Shown here piece by piece: positions 1-9,975 of a stretch of 64,000 bases of DNA; position 1 is the first letter of the stretch, and each line of letters begins with the position of its first letter. The stretch lies in the NCBI RefSeq assembly GCF_044763875.1, contig NZ_JBIWGZ010000002.1:558001-622000 (forward strand), read 5' to 3'. This DNA comes from Rummeliibacillus sp044763875. Its GTDB lineage: Bacteria; Bacillota; Bacilli; Bacillales_A; Planococcaceae. The notes below the pieces were generated by a model. The model was not told the DNA's origin, did no database searches, and saw nothing but the letters and a program-made list of their open reading frames with translations. The position numbers were made by a program, and so were the translations under genes.

Positions 1-53
1 GTGGGAGCGGACTTTGGAGATCTGCCTCTATTCAGCCAAATTTCGAAACCTAA

Positions 54-84
54 AAAAACCGGAGAGAAAATCTCCCCGGTTTTT
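54..84 (-). terminator. Intrinsic terminator after yvlB
   Basis: An inverted repeat (AAAAACCGG paired with CCGGTTTTT, with an inner GAGA/TCTC stem) lies 16 bases past the stop of the minus-strand gene and ends in a T run on that strand. The A/T runs on both sides mean it could also stop plus-strand transcription. Confidence 0.75.
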
Positions 85-99
85 GTCAAAACTCTTTGA

Positions 100-1332
100 T
101 TATAAATTATATCTAACAATAACTGAGCCTGTCTTTGTTTCTCCATCAATGACTAAAGTTGATGAATCCTCAATCTTTTTAGAGAATTGAACAGATTTTT
201 GTAAAAATTGACTTTGTTCATTTAAACGCTGTATATCTGGTAATCGAACATCCATCTTTCCTAGATTAGATGAAACTTCCCCTTGTAAAGAGACTGTACT
301 TGGTATATAGATTTCTACAGTACCTGCTACTGTTTGTGCTTTGATGCTCTTTGCTTCTTGAGAACGAGTTGTAACTACCACATGTCCATTAGCAGATTCT
401 GCTTCGATTTCACTAATAGCACCATCAACATAAATACGACCATTAACTGTTTCTGCTTCTAGTTCATCGCCGGCTACATCGCGAACTTCAATCGCACCAT
501 TCGCGGTTTCCAAATCCACCCTTCTAAAATTAAAGGATTTACAGTCTATTCTGCCATTCATCGTTTTCACTTTCAATTTTTCAATATTAATATTTCCTGT
601 ACTGAACCCACCATTAAATTGATGGATTGTTACCGTATTATAATTTGCTTGAGGAATATATAAAGTAACGTCGACACGGATTTTCTTTGTTGTACTAATT
701 ACTCGTAACGTCCCGTTGTCATTCTTACAAACAAATTGATCTCGGAATTCTTTTTCTAGATCATCACTTATCTTGACAAACGAAGGTCTCACTTTATAAA
801 CAGCTCTTGCCGTACCATCTATTGATGGTTTCACTTCAACATTGCCATTTGGAATGTCTATACTTATATTTGAAAAATCTGATGTTTCAATTATTTCTTC
901 TTTTTCGAAGAAATTAGGATCAATAAATGACTTATCAAAGTCAAATTCTTTTACCTTTGAAACAGCAGTATTCATCAAATCAACAAATTTTGAACTGAAT
1001 TGTGTAAAATCCCTCTTCAAATCTTCGAAGAATGTTTCATCGACTCCCTTTGAAGATTGATATTGTTTAGATGATTGCCCTTGCTCTTGCCAAGAATATT
1101 GTTCATCATTTGTTTGCGAATACGATTGGGATTGTTGATTTGTTTCTTTTGTATTAAATTGGGGTTGTTCATATTTTGATTGCGTATTTGTATTGTCTAA
1201 GCTATCTTGATGCTGATTTTCCATTGATTGTGTAGATGATTCTTCCAGTTTTTCTAATAATACTATCGCTTCTTGAGCTGTAATGGTGCCTTTTTCAACT
1301 AAATCTAAAATGCGTTTACGTTCATTTTGCAT
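100..1332 (-). CDS. yvlB: YvlB-like DUF4097 beta-repeat protein
   Basis: A 410-residue protein of unknown biochemical role. The first 30 or so residues (NERKRILDLVEKGTITAQEA) form the short helical domain seen at the start of B. subtilis YvlB; residues 32 to 100 are a Gln/Ser/Asn-rich linker; residues 145 to 405 are DUF4097-type short beta-strand repeats with recurring N-G motifs (ANGAIEV, VNGRIYV, ANGHVVV). There is no signal peptide or membrane segment, so it is probably cytoplasmic. YvlB-family genes are often tied to cell-envelope stress operons, and in B. subtilis yvlB also sits next to uvrBA, which agrees with the order here. The start is set by AAGGAGG about 8 bases upstream. The family call is firm; the function is not. 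Confidence 0.8.
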   Translation of the reverse strand: MQNERKRILDLVEKGTITAQEAIVLLEKLEESSTQSMENQHQDSLDNTNTQSKYEQPQFNTKETNQQSQSYSQTNDEQYSWQEQGQSSKQYQSSKGVDETFFEDLKRDFTQFSSKFVDLMNTAVSKVKEFDFDKSFIDPNFFEKEEIIETSDFSNISIDIPNGNVEVKPSIDGTARAVYKVRPSFVKISDDLEKEFRDQFVCKNDNGTLRVISTTKKIRVDVTLYIPQANYNTVTIHQFNGGFSTGNINIEKLKVKTMNGRIDCKSFNFRRVDLETANGAIEVRDVAGDELEAETVNGRIYVDGAISEIEAESANGHVVVTTRSQEAKSIKAQTVAGTVEIYIPSTVSLQGEVSSNLGKMDVRLPDIQRLNEQSQFLQKSVQFSKKIEDSSTLVIDGETKTGSVIVRYNL

Positions 1333-1496
1333 TTAAATGGCCTCCTTGTTCGTATTACTAATAGTTACGAATTGCCCGGAAAAAAGTTTCATTTTATTCT
1401 ATTTGAATCAATTTCATAAATCCATTTTTGGTGTTTAACTACGAACATTTCAATACATTGACTTTCCGCTTTTCAAGTATTAATCTGCTTTCTTCG

Positions 1497-1837
1497 TGAT
1501 GTGGAATTAGCTTCGCTTTCCGCGGGCGAGCGTTGAGGCTACTTAAAAAGTGTAGTAAAACAAATATTTATAGTATATATCTGCTATTGAATGAAGTGGA
1601 GTTAGCTTCGCTTTCCGTGGGCGAACTGACGAGCCTCCTCGCTGCGCTCCGGGGTCTCGTCTAGCTCGTTTTCCCACAGGAGTCTCCGCTATTTCCACTT
1701 CAACGAAGATGGCAATACAAAATTTTCATCATAAAAATTTAGCTTTTTTTACTTTTTCAGTGGCCTCACTTCGTTCACTACGGGGTCTCACCTGTCTCGC
1801 TTTCCTGCAGGAGTCTTCGCTATTTCCACATCAAAAA
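1497..1837. repeat. Cluster of palindromic GC-rich intergenic repeats
   Basis: The 650-base gap between yvlB and uvrA carries no convincing gene. It holds one full copy (about 1593-1707) and two partial copies (about 1497-1540 and 1760-1837) of a dispersed repeat. The full copy begins GAAGTGGAGTTAGC and ends with the inverse GCTATTTCCACTTC, so it can fold into one long imperfect hairpin. Shared core words are GCTTCGCTTTCCG, GGGGTCTC and CAGGAGTCT. Related copies occur near 8.5, 14.4, 17.5, 20.1 and 52.9 kb. A plus-strand reading frame of 72 codons through the third copy is not a gene: it follows the repeat and has no ribosome binding site. Confidence 0.75.
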
Positions 1838-1971
1838 ATATCGCTATCTAAGATTTCCATTATAATTTTTCAAGGTTTTTACATTTCAAGTGCCTTTTCG
1901 ACAGTTGTTTTCCCGACGATATTGTAACCTGAAACAATAATTAGCTTTGCCGCTTTGCTTGCTCGTCGCAG

Positions 1972-2003
1972 AAAAAATAGTTGCCTAGGCAACTATTTTT
2001 TTG
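1972..2003 (-). terminator. Terminator of uvrBA
   Basis: A near-perfect hairpin (AAATAGTTGC, CTAG centre, GCAACTATTT) overlaps the uvrA stop codon and is flanked by A and T runs. It ends the minus-strand uvrBA transcript. Confidence 0.75.
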
Positions 2004-4866
2004 CACCCGCAACTGCTTCTTCCATACGATCACGGTCTCGTTGTAATATCCTCTTCAAGTAAAACCCAGTATAAGAGCAATCTGTTTCAGCTACTTCTTC
2101 CGGTGTACCTTTGGCAATGACTGTACCACCTTTGTCGCCACCTTCTGGTCCCATATCAATGATATAGTCTACTGTTTTAATGACATCTAAATTATGCTCA
2201 ATCACTAAAACGGTATCACCATTGTCGACTAAACGTTGTAATACCTTTAGTAAACGCGAAATATCTTCTGCATGCAGACCTGTTGTTGGTTCATCTAAAA
2301 TATAAATAGATTTACCGTTGGAACGTTTATGCAATTCAGATGCTAATTTTACACGTTGTGCTTCCCCACCAGATAATGTAGTAGCAGGTTGGCCTAATTT
2401 TATATACCCCAAACCTACATCGACAATCGTTTGTAATTTCCGTGCAATTTTCGGGATATTTTTGAAAAATTCCAATGCATTCTCAACGGTCATTTCTAAT
2501 ACATCTGAAATGCTCTTTTCTTTATATTTTACTTCTAATGTCTCGCGATTATAACGTTTTCCATGGCACACTTCACATGGTACGTAAACGTCAGGTAAAA
2601 AATGCATCTCTATTTTAATAATACCGTCACCACGACATGCTTCGCAGCGACCACCTTTGACATTAAAACTAAAACGTCCTTTTTTATAGCCACGTATTTT
2701 CGCTTCGTTGGTCACAGCAAATACATCCCGAATATCATCAAACACACCTGTATAAGTGGCTGGATTTGAGCGTGGTGTTCTACCAATCGGCGATTGATCG
2801 ATATCGATTATTTTTTCTAATTGTTCAATTCCTTCAATTTCTTTCACTTCACCGGGCTTTACTTTTGAACGATTTAACTTTTGCGCTAATGATTTGTAAA
2901 GTACTTCATTTACTAAAGTACTTTTTCCAGATCCTGAAACGCCAGTAACTGCCGTGAAGACGCCTAACGGAATATCAACTTTTACATTTTTTAAATTATT
3001 TTCTTTCGCACCCTTAATTTTAAGGAAACGACCATCCGGTTTTCTTCGCTCTATTGGAAGTGGGATAAATTTACGACCACTTAAATATTGACCTGTCAGC
3101 GAATTATTATTTTTCATTACTTGCTGTGGTGTACCAGCTGCGACAATTTCACCGCCATGTACACCCGCACCAGGACCAACATCAATTAAGTAATCAGCCG
3201 CAAGCATCGTGTCCTCATCATGTTCTACGACGATTAGTGTGTTTCCAAGGTCGCGCATACTTTGTAATGTCGCAATCAATCTGTCATTATCACGTTGATG
3301 TAGTCCAATTGATGGTTCATCTAAAATATAGAGAACACCAGTTAAACGCGATCCAATTTGAGTCGCTAAACGAATACGTTGTGCTTCCCCACCTGATAAA
3401 GTACCAGCTGCTCGATTTAATGTTAAATAATCAAGACCAACATTTATTAAAAAGCTAAGTCGTTCTTGTATTTCTCTTAATATAAGACGCGCAATCTGCA
3501 TATCTTTTTCTGATAGTTTGAGCTCTTGGAAAAATGTGTAGGCTTCTTTAATAGAGAATTTTGTCACTTCACCAATATGCTTCCCATCAATTTTCACAGC
3601 CAATGTTTCTGGCTTTAAACGATGACCATGACAAGATGGACAAGGTTGCTGTGCCATATATTTTTCCATTTGATCACGAATATAATCTGAAGAAGTCTCG
3701 CGATAACGTCTCTCTACATTCCGTAAAACTCCTTCAAATTGAATATCTTGATCACGAATATTCCCAAACTCATTTTCATAATGGAAATGAATGAAGTCTT
3801 CTCCTGAGCCATGTAATATTTTATCCATTTGCTCTTTTGGTATATCCTTTACAGGTATATCCATATCAATTCCGTAATGGTCACATATAGACTTTAATAA
3901 TTGTGGATAGAATTGAGAACTGACTGGATTCCATGGCACGATCGCGCCATCATTTAGCGTTACATCCCAATCTGGAATGACCATTGTTTCATCTACTTCA
4001 AGCTTTGTACCAAGTCCATCACACTGTGGGCAAGCTCCAAATGGACTGTTAAATGAAAACATACGAGGCTCTAACTCTTCAATAGAGAATCCGCAAATTG
4101 GGCAAGCGTGATGTTCGCTGAACAACAATTCTTCGTACTCCATCACATCGACCATCACTCGGCCATCCGCTAATCTTAAAGCTGTTTCTAAAGAATCACT
4201 TAAACGAGACTCTACACCCTCTTTTAATACCACTCGGTCAATGACCACTTCAATATTATGCTTTTTGTTTTTCTCTAATTCGATATTGTCATCTAAATCT
4301 CGTAGCTCTCCATCAATTCGTGCTCGAACATAGCCTTGTTTTTTCAAGTCTTCTAATAATTTAACATGTGTTCCTTTTCGACCAGATACCATCGGTGCTA
4401 GTAATTGCAGCTTTGTTCGTTCAGGGTATTGTACGATTCGATCCACCATTTGCTCAACGGTCTGAGACGTAATTTCAATACCATGGTTTGGACAAATTGG
4501 TTTTCCGATACGCGCAAAAAGTAGACGTAAGTAATCATAGATTTCTGTCACTGTTCCGACTGTAGAACGCGGGTTACGACTTGTTGTTTTTTGGTCAATT
4601 GAAATTGCTGGTGATAGTCCTTCAATGGCATCTACATCTGGTTTGTCCATCTGTCCTAAAAATTGTCTCGCATAGGCAGAAAGTGATTCCACATAGCGTC
4701 TTTGCCCTTCTGCATAAATCGTATCAAATGCAAGTGACGATTTACCAGAACCTGAAAGTCCAGTCATGACAACTAATTGATCTCGCGGAATTTTTACATT
4801 AATATTTTTTAAATTATTAGCACGTGCTCCTTGTACAACGATTTCTTGATTTTTCAAACTGCTCAT
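1993..4866 (-). CDS. uvrA: Excinuclease ABC subunit A (UvrA)
   Basis: UvrA is the damage-recognition ATPase of nucleotide excision repair and works as a dimer that loads UvrB on distorted DNA. The 957 residues match the family length. Both ABC halves are visible: Walker A GLSGSGKSSLAF near residue 36 and GVSGSGKSTLVN near 642, each followed by an LSGGEAQR signature. The zinc modules show as CPICGFSIEE near 256 and CEACRGDG near 740. The start overlaps the uvrB stop by 4 bases, so the two genes are translationally coupled. Regulation should follow the LexA box upstream of uvrB. Nothing in the protein looks broken. Confidence 0.98.
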   Translation of the reverse strand: MSSLKNQEIVVQGARANNLKNINVKIPRDQLVVMTGLSGSGKSSLAFDTIYAEGQRRYVESLSAYARQFLGQMDKPDVDAIEGLSPAISIDQKTTSRNPRSTVGTVTEIYDYLRLLFARIGKPICPNHGIEITSQTVEQMVDRIVQYPERTKLQLLAPMVSGRKGTHVKLLEDLKKQGYVRARIDGELRDLDDNIELEKNKKHNIEVVIDRVVLKEGVESRLSDSLETALRLADGRVMVDVMEYEELLFSEHHACPICGFSIEELEPRMFSFNSPFGACPQCDGLGTKLEVDETMVIPDWDVTLNDGAIVPWNPVSSQFYPQLLKSICDHYGIDMDIPVKDIPKEQMDKILHGSGEDFIHFHYENEFGNIRDQDIQFEGVLRNVERRYRETSSDYIRDQMEKYMAQQPCPSCHGHRLKPETLAVKIDGKHIGEVTKFSIKEAYTFFQELKLSEKDMQIARLILREIQERLSFLINVGLDYLTLNRAAGTLSGGEAQRIRLATQIGSRLTGVLYILDEPSIGLHQRDNDRLIATLQSMRDLGNTLIVVEHDEDTMLAADYLIDVGPGAGVHGGEIVAAGTPQQVMKNNNSLTGQYLSGRKFIPLPIERRKPDGRFLKIKGAKENNLKNVKVDIPLGVFTAVTGVSGSGKSTLVNEVLYKSLAQKLNRSKVKPGEVKEIEGIEQLEKIIDIDQSPIGRTPRSNPATYTGVFDDIRDVFAVTNEAKIRGYKKGRFSFNVKGGRCEACRGDGIIKIEMHFLPDVYVPCEVCHGKRYNRETLEVKYKEKSISDVLEMTVENALEFFKNIPKIARKLQTIVDVGLGYIKLGQPATTLSGGEAQRVKLASELHKRSNGKSIYILDEPTTGLHAEDISRLLKVLQRLVDNGDTVLVIEHNLDVIKTVDYIIDMGPEGGDKGGTVIAKGTPEEVAETDCSYTGFYLKRILQRDRDRMEEAVAGAKK

Positions 4867-6845
4867 CCTTCCGCTTTCAATTCCAAAATAGTATCTCGAA
4901 GTTCAGCCGCACGTTCGAAATCAAGCGCTTTTGCTGCATCCTTCATTTCTTTTTCTAGTGATTCTAGTAATGTTGTCTTTTCTACCTTCGTTAATTTCTT
5001 ACCATTCGTCACTTTTGTTAGATAAGATTCTGGTTCTTCTGCTGCTTGTGTTGCACGAATTACATCTCGAATTTTCTTTTGAATCGTTTTTGGTGTAATA
5101 CCATGTTCTTTATTGTAAGCCATTTGTATTTCTCGACGACGGTTTGTTTCCTCAATTGCCTTCGTCATGGAATCCGTCATACGATCTGCGTACATAACGA
5201 CATGTCCATTGGCATTACGAGCCGCACGTCCAATTGTTTGAATTAGTGAACGTTCAGATCGTAAAAAACCTTCCTTATCTGCATCTAAAATTGTCACTAG
5301 CGAAACCTCTGGAATATCTAATCCCTCACGCAATAAATTGATACCAATTAAGACATCATACGTACCTATGCGTAATTCCCGAATGATTTCGATACGTTCT
5401 AACGTTTTAACTTCAGAGTGCAAATACTGAACTTTAATGCCTATTTCTTTTAAGTAATCGGTTAAATCCTCTGACATTTTCTTCGTTAAAGTCGTTACTA
5501 GTACACGTTCATTACGTTCTACGCGTAATTGAATTTCATCAATTAAGTTATCAATTTGTCCTTCAATTGGACGCACTTCAATTTCAGGATCCAATAAACC
5601 TGTCGGACGAATAATTTGTTCAACCGCTTCAGGTGTATGTTCCAGTTCATAAGGACCTGGTGTTGCCGAAACATAAATGGCGTTATGAATATGTTTCTCA
5701 AATTCTTCAAATTTTAACGGTCTATTATCAAGTGCAGATGGTAAACGGAAACCATGTTCTACTAAGACATTTTTTCGTGCTTGGTCACCGTTATACATCC
5801 CACGAATTTGTGGCAATGTAACATGACTTTCATCCACTATTAACAAAAAGTCTTCAGGGAAATAATCCAGCAAGGTGTATGGGGTTACTCCTGGTGGACG
5901 TAGGGTCATAGGACGTGAATAGTTTTCAATACCAGAGCAGAAGCCCATTTCTTTCATCATTTCTAAATCATAATTCGTTCGTTGTTCTAATCGTTGTGCT
6001 TCTAAAAGTTTATCTTCTGAGCGAAGCTGTTTTAATCTATCTTGCAATTCTTCTTCAATCATTTCGATTGCTTTTAACATTTTTTCCTCACGTGTTACGA
6101 AGTGAGAAGCTGGGAAGATTGCTATATGCTCACGTTCACCTAATATCTCGCCTGTGAGGGCATCAACTTCACGAATACGATCTACTTCATCACCAAAGAA
6201 CTCAATACGAATACAGCGTTCATCACGAGATGCTGGGAAAATTTCAACCACATCTCCACGTACTCTAAACTTACCACGAGTAAAATTAATGTCGTTTCGT
6301 TCATATTGGATATCCACTAATTTTCGCAATAACTGATTACGCTCAATTTCCATACCAGTTCGAATGGATACAACCATTTCTCGATATTCCTCTGGATTAC
6401 CTAAACCATAAATACAAGAAACAGATGCGATGATAATTACATCATCCCGTTCAAACAAAGAAGATGTTGCAGAATGTCGTAGCTTATCAATCTCGTCATT
6501 AATACTGGAGTCTTTTTCAATATAAGTATCTGTTTGTGGCACATACGCTTCTGGCTGATAGTAATCATAGTAACTAACAAAATACTCAACTGCATTATTT
6601 GGGAAAAATTCTTTGAATTCACTGTATAGTTGTCCTGCAAGTGTCTTATTATGAGCAATTACAAGTGTTGGCTTTTTTACTTCTTTAATCACATTAGAAA
6701 CGGTGAATGTTTTTCCTGTTCCTGTTGCCCCAAGTAATGTTTGATGTTGCTTACCTTGTTTTACACCTTCAACAAGTTCTTGAATAGCGGTTGGTTGGTC
6801 TCCGCTGGGCTTGTAGGGTGAATGCAAATCAAATTCCTGCTCCAT
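4863..6845 (-). CDS. uvrB: Excinuclease ABC subunit B (UvrB)
   Basis: UvrB is the central helicase-like subunit of excision repair; it takes damaged DNA from UvrA and recruits UvrC. The 660-residue protein has Walker A GATGTGKTFT near residue 39, the helicase motif DESH near 340, motif VI-like QTIGRAARN near 541, the Tyr-rich beta-hairpin region near 95, and a C-terminal UVR domain (about 622-657) that contacts UvrC. GAGGAGG precedes the ATG. It is first in a uvrB-uvrA operon, with a LexA-type operator about 75 bases upstream, so SOS induction is expected. Confidence 0.98.
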   Translation of the reverse strand: MEQEFDLHSPYKPSGDQPTAIQELVEGVKQGKQHQTLLGATGTGKTFTVSNVIKEVKKPTLVIAHNKTLAGQLYSEFKEFFPNNAVEYFVSYYDYYQPEAYVPQTDTYIEKDSSINDEIDKLRHSATSSLFERDDVIIIASVSCIYGLGNPEEYREMVVSIRTGMEIERNQLLRKLVDIQYERNDINFTRGKFRVRGDVVEIFPASRDERCIRIEFFGDEVDRIREVDALTGEILGEREHIAIFPASHFVTREEKMLKAIEMIEEELQDRLKQLRSEDKLLEAQRLEQRTNYDLEMMKEMGFCSGIENYSRPMTLRPPGVTPYTLLDYFPEDFLLIVDESHVTLPQIRGMYNGDQARKNVLVEHGFRLPSALDNRPLKFEEFEKHIHNAIYVSATPGPYELEHTPEAVEQIIRPTGLLDPEIEVRPIEGQIDNLIDEIQLRVERNERVLVTTLTKKMSEDLTDYLKEIGIKVQYLHSEVKTLERIEIIRELRIGTYDVLIGINLLREGLDIPEVSLVTILDADKEGFLRSERSLIQTIGRAARNANGHVVMYADRMTDSMTKAIEETNRRREIQMAYNKEHGITPKTIQKKIRDVIRATQAAEEPESYLTKVTNGKKLTKVEKTTLLESLEKEMKDAAKALDFERAAELRDTILELKAEG

Positions 6846-6920
6846 TATTTTGTCCTCCTCGTTCGTCGCAATCTAGTAGCTATATTTTAACATAGCTGTT
6901 AGAAAATATCGAGAAAAACG

Positions 6921-6934
6921 CGAACGTACGTTTT
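6921..6934 (-). promoter_or_regulatory. LexA (DinR) SOS box of uvrBA
   Basis: The sequence CGAACGTACGTTTT matches the Bacillus LexA/DinR operator (CGAAC-N4-GTTCG type) at all but the last two positions and lies in the uvrB leader. uvrB is a classic SOS gene, so the position makes sense. The rest of the 530-base gap up to comK is AT-rich and shows no other clear feature. Confidence 0.75.
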
Positions 6935-7374
6935 AGATAGTTGTAATAAAAAAACCGCTCTAATTGAACGGTATTTGATCTTCCGAATGAGTATAGTCCT
7001 CTACCATTTCTGTTAGCAATTTCTTGACTTGTACTCTTTTCAATATAAGTCATTTTAGTTGCTAGTCCTTGGGAGATTTTGCGAAAAAGATAAATTAAAA
7101 AAACAGTTGATTAAAAATTTTTTGGTCCAATCAAACTGCTCGTTTAGTCCAGGCAAACGATTAATTTTGCCAACGAAATGATCATTTTTGTCATTTTTCT
7201 ATTCTAAATACTTTTTGATAGTATAGAAAAAACATCATGAATATGCAAATTTTTTACTTTCTCATAACATTTCAGGAAAGAAAGCGGGTGTTGTTATACA
7301 CAATTTACACATTAATTTTTCACTATTGGTATCGTCATTCGAAACAATACTTTGATCGCAAAGGAGGAACTAAA

Positions 7375-7944
7375 ATGAACTACAGAATGGTTAGTCTTTA
7401 TGATTTTTGTTTGACGCCTAATATTTGTATGTTAAAACCTATGATAATTGATGGACATAATTACTCGTTAGTCTTGGAATTAGAAAAAAGATATGTAGTG
7501 CCATGTACAGTAACACGTTTGATGAATCGCATTTGTGCATCATTAGGAACTACTTTAGACGTCACTTTAAATTATTCCAATAGTATTTTTAGAGAGGTAA
7601 ATGTAAATTCAAGTAAGGAAGAAAATATGATTAAACTTCCCATTGTTTTGTCTGTTCTTAATAAGCCGTATATTTTCTTTCCAACTGCATCTCCTAAAAA
7701 GAATCATAATACGTGGATTCTGTGGCAAAACTTTAGAGGGCATTCATTAATCGGTAAACAAGGTATAGGCCTACATTTTAAAAACGATGTGTATACAGAA
7801 GAGCAGATTAGTTTCACAACCCTTTCAAGACAGCAATACTATGCATCCATTTTATACTTCCGTCATATGGATAATATGCTACAGCAACACTATGCTGAAA
7901 GTGTACTTGCTACTGTTCGCAATGAGTTATTTCTTGTGCCTTAG
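7375..7944 (+). CDS. comK: Competence transcription factor ComK
   Basis: Predicted to be ComK, the master activator of DNA-uptake genes. The 189-residue product (B. subtilis ComK has 192) shows the family's central pattern: an R-x-C-x-x-x-G stretch (RICASLG), then KLPIVLSVLNKPYIFFPTAS followed by a Trp-Ile pair (TWILW), which parallels the KPPIMVDPSNQIFLFPT region of ComK. The frame extends 46 codons further upstream, but AAAGGAGG sits 7 bases before the ATG at 7375, so that start is chosen. The 3' end overlaps the convergent gene by 35 bases. The target genes comFA and comFC lie about 40 kb away. No clear AAAA-N5-TTTT box pair was identified before it. Confidence 0.8.
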   Translation: MNYRMVSLYDFCLTPNICMLKPMIIDGHNYSLVLELEKRYVVPCTVTRLMNRICASLGTTLDVTLNYSNSIFREVNVNSSKEENMIKLPIVLSVLNKPYIFFPTASPKKNHNTWILWQNFRGHSLIGKQGIGLHFKNDVYTEEQISFTTLSRQQYYASILYFRHMDNMLQQHYAESVLATVRNELFLVP

Positions 7945-8290
7945 CTAAATAATAAGACAGTAAATCTTCTACATGGTTCCGTAGCCGAATATTAGAATAT
8001 CGCCGACAATCTTGTGCACGTTGACGTACGAAAATGTATTCCGAAAATAAATCGTCCCGCTCACCACGAAATACCTGTAACTGATTTTGACGTAAATAGC
8101 GTTTAGCCCCTGCTAATTCTTTTTGAACAAATGATATAGTCTGTTCGACCAATTTAATATATGGTTGTTTTAGTTTAAAAGTGCCTTGTTCAAACGCCTG
8201 ACAGTCTCTTTGTAGAATTTGTAAAACCATTGGTAAGTAAATGACCTGTTCTAGCATTTGGATTGCTTCCTTTGATAAATTCAACATCAT
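7910..8290 (-). CDS. YhjD-like small protein of unknown function
   Basis: A 126-residue, mostly helical cytoplasmic protein with no membrane segment or recognised catalytic motif. The stretch VIYLPMVLQILQRDCQAF and the following FKLKQPYIKLVE resemble the B. subtilis YhjD family, whose role is unknown. GGAGGTGG lies just upstream of a double Met start. It is convergent with comK and the two overlap at their ends, so either transcript could interfere with the other. The family match rests on memory of the family pattern and is moderate. Confidence 0.6.
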   Translation of the reverse strand: MMLNLSKEAIQMLEQVIYLPMVLQILQRDCQAFEQGTFKLKQPYIKLVEQTISFVQKELAGAKRYLRQNQLQVFRGERDDLFSEYIFVRQRAQDCRRYSNIRLRNHVEDLLSYYLAKAQEITHCEQ

Positions 8291-8411
8291 TCCACCTCCA
8301 AATTAAGAACAAATGTTCTGATTTAATTTTACAATGGAGTCACGCTTTTGACAAGTAAATAGGTATTGTAATATTTGGTAAATAAACTTTTAAAGGGGAT
8401 ATCCTAAAAGT

Positions 8412-8453
8412 AAAAAAGTACAATTCAAAAATTGATTTGAATTGTACTTTTTT
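8412..8453. terminator. Long A/T-flanked hairpin
   Basis: AAAAAAGTACAATTCAAA and its exact inverse TTTGAATTGTACTTTTTT enclose a 6-base loop. It can act as a terminator on either strand. It stands alone in a 476-base gap that otherwise holds the repeat described next. Confidence 0.6.
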
Positions 8454-8464
8454 GATGTTTGCAA

Positions 8465-8590
8465 ATGGTTTTCCGTTTCTGGTGAACGCTTTCCTGGGCG
8501 TGGCTTGAGCTTTCCCATTCGCTACGTCCAGGATCTCAAGGCTCACGCTTTTCCCGCAGGACATTGAATTAGCACCGCATGAAGAAAATG
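8465..8590. repeat. Dispersed palindromic repeat, diverged copy
   Basis: This stretch keeps the repeat words GAACGCTTTCC, CGCTACG, GGATCTCAAGGCTCACGC and TTTTCCCGCAGGA in the same order as the copy at 1.6 kb. A minus-strand open frame of 74 codons runs through it but has no start signal and is not called as a gene. Confidence 0.6.
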
Positions 8591-8765
8591 CGAATGCATT
8601 TTCGAGGACTCGTCATCTGAAACGAAGAACCAGCCATAGTTGTTCTATCTCTTGATTTGTAAAATTAATTTTCACCATACTATTTCCTTGTTTTTCTTGT
8701 AACAGGACCTTTTAGACAGCCCCTACTACATTTCTTAGACTAAATTTAAACTACTTTATTATCTC

Positions 8766-9974
8766 CTAAGATTGCCGTGTAAGTAACTGACGTAGTTTTA
8801 AGTTTTCTCCAAAGTGGAGGATGCCTTTTGGATAAACTTTGGCAGCCATATAGCCGAGCGCAAATGTTGTGATTACGAGTGCTAATATGGATATCGTAAG
8901 TTCTAGGCCCGATGCTGCATTCTTCATGACTAAAATAATCATGTTGAAGGGCGACGTGAATGGGAAAATAGCCAGAACTTTGGCGAGTACGGATGTAGGA
9001 TTATCGATTACAAATAGAATCCCGGAAAAGGCACTTGCCATGAGTAAGATGGTAACGGGCATCGTTGTTCCATTCAGTTCTTCTGGTCGGCTTACCATTG
9101 AGCCAAATACGGCGTATATCGAGGCATATAAGAAATAGCCTAGTAAGAAAAAGATAAAGAAGTATACGCAATGTTGTATGGTAAGGGCTGATAAATTGAG
9201 ATCGAAATTGCCCAGGCTTTCTGCGGGTTTGACGATTCCTGATTTTAAGTACAGGGCGACGGCGCCGAAGAAAGCTGTGAATTGAACGAGGCTTGCCAGC
9301 GCAATACCGAATATTTTCCCGAATATCATCGCGAGCGGGTTAACTTTGGTCACCATAACCTCCATCACCCGTGATGCTTTTTCGGAGGCAACTCCGGTTG
9401 CGATGGTCGTACCATACATCATAATTGCCATGAGGATGAACATCAACATAAGATAGGTCACAAAAATGGATGCTTCATTTTCAGCTGTAAATTGTTGCTT
9501 TTCGACTTCGATAGGGGTAAATAAGGTTTGTTGATCCGCAACAGATAAGTTATTTTTCAAGGCAATTTGCTGGATTTTTTTCGTTTGTATATAGGACGTT
9601 AATTCTGAATTTAATTGGACATCACTAGATTTCGAATAGTACTCAATTGTGTAATTATTATCGACTGCCGAAATGATATAAAGACCGAGTATGTCTCCTG
9701 CCTGGGCATCTTTTTTGTAGGTCTCTAGCTTATCTTCAGATCCTTCCTCCCAGTCCCAACTCCTTAATCCTTGGTTTAATTCTTCAACCGTAATATTGGC
9801 TGTTTGGTCAAGCACCACGACCTTTTCTTTCTTATTTGAAAAGTTATCAAGAATACTTGGCAAGGATATTGCGAGAACCGAAATCAAGATCAAGGAAATC
9901 GTCGTAAGCAGATACGATTTCGATGTGACCCTTTCTTGAAAGGATTGTTTGAATACAAGGAAGAAATTTCGCAT
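8766..9974 (-). CDS. ABC-2 type exporter permease (NatB/YhaP type)
   Basis: The membrane half of an ABC exporter. The 402 residues follow the NatB/YhaP plan: one membrane helix at residues 20-40, a large extracellular domain (about 45-170), then five helices between 172 and 385. The motif GVASEKASRVMEVMVTKVNP near 195 is the usual ABC-2 cytoplasmic coupling stretch (E-K-x-x-R-x-M-E-V). It starts 1 base after the stop of the ATPase gene, so the pair forms one transporter. Family members export sodium or antimicrobial compounds; the substrate here cannot be read from sequence. Confidence 0.85.
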   Translation of the reverse strand: MRNFFLVFKQSFQERVTSKSYLLTTISLILISVLAISLPSILDNFSNKKEKVVVLDQTANITVEELNQGLRSWDWEEGSEDKLETYKKDAQAGDILGLYIISAVDNNYTIEYYSKSSDVQLNSELTSYIQTKKIQQIALKNNLSVADQQTLFTPIEVEKQQFTAENEASIFVTYLMLMFILMAIMMYGTTIATGVASEKASRVMEVMVTKVNPLAMIFGKIFGIALASLVQFTAFFGAVALYLKSGIVKPAESLGNFDLNLSALTIQHCVYFFIFFLLGYFLYASIYAVFGSMVSRPEELNGTTMPVTILLMASAFSGILFVIDNPTSVLAKVLAIFPFTSPFNMIILVMKNAASGLELTISILALVITTFALGYMAAKVYPKGILHFGENLKLRQLLTRQS

Positions 9975-9975
9975 C

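Noticed and set aside
7237..7374. N-terminal extension of ComK
   Set aside because: Extra 46 residues do not look like ComK, and the strong AAAGGAGG is placed for the ATG at 7375.
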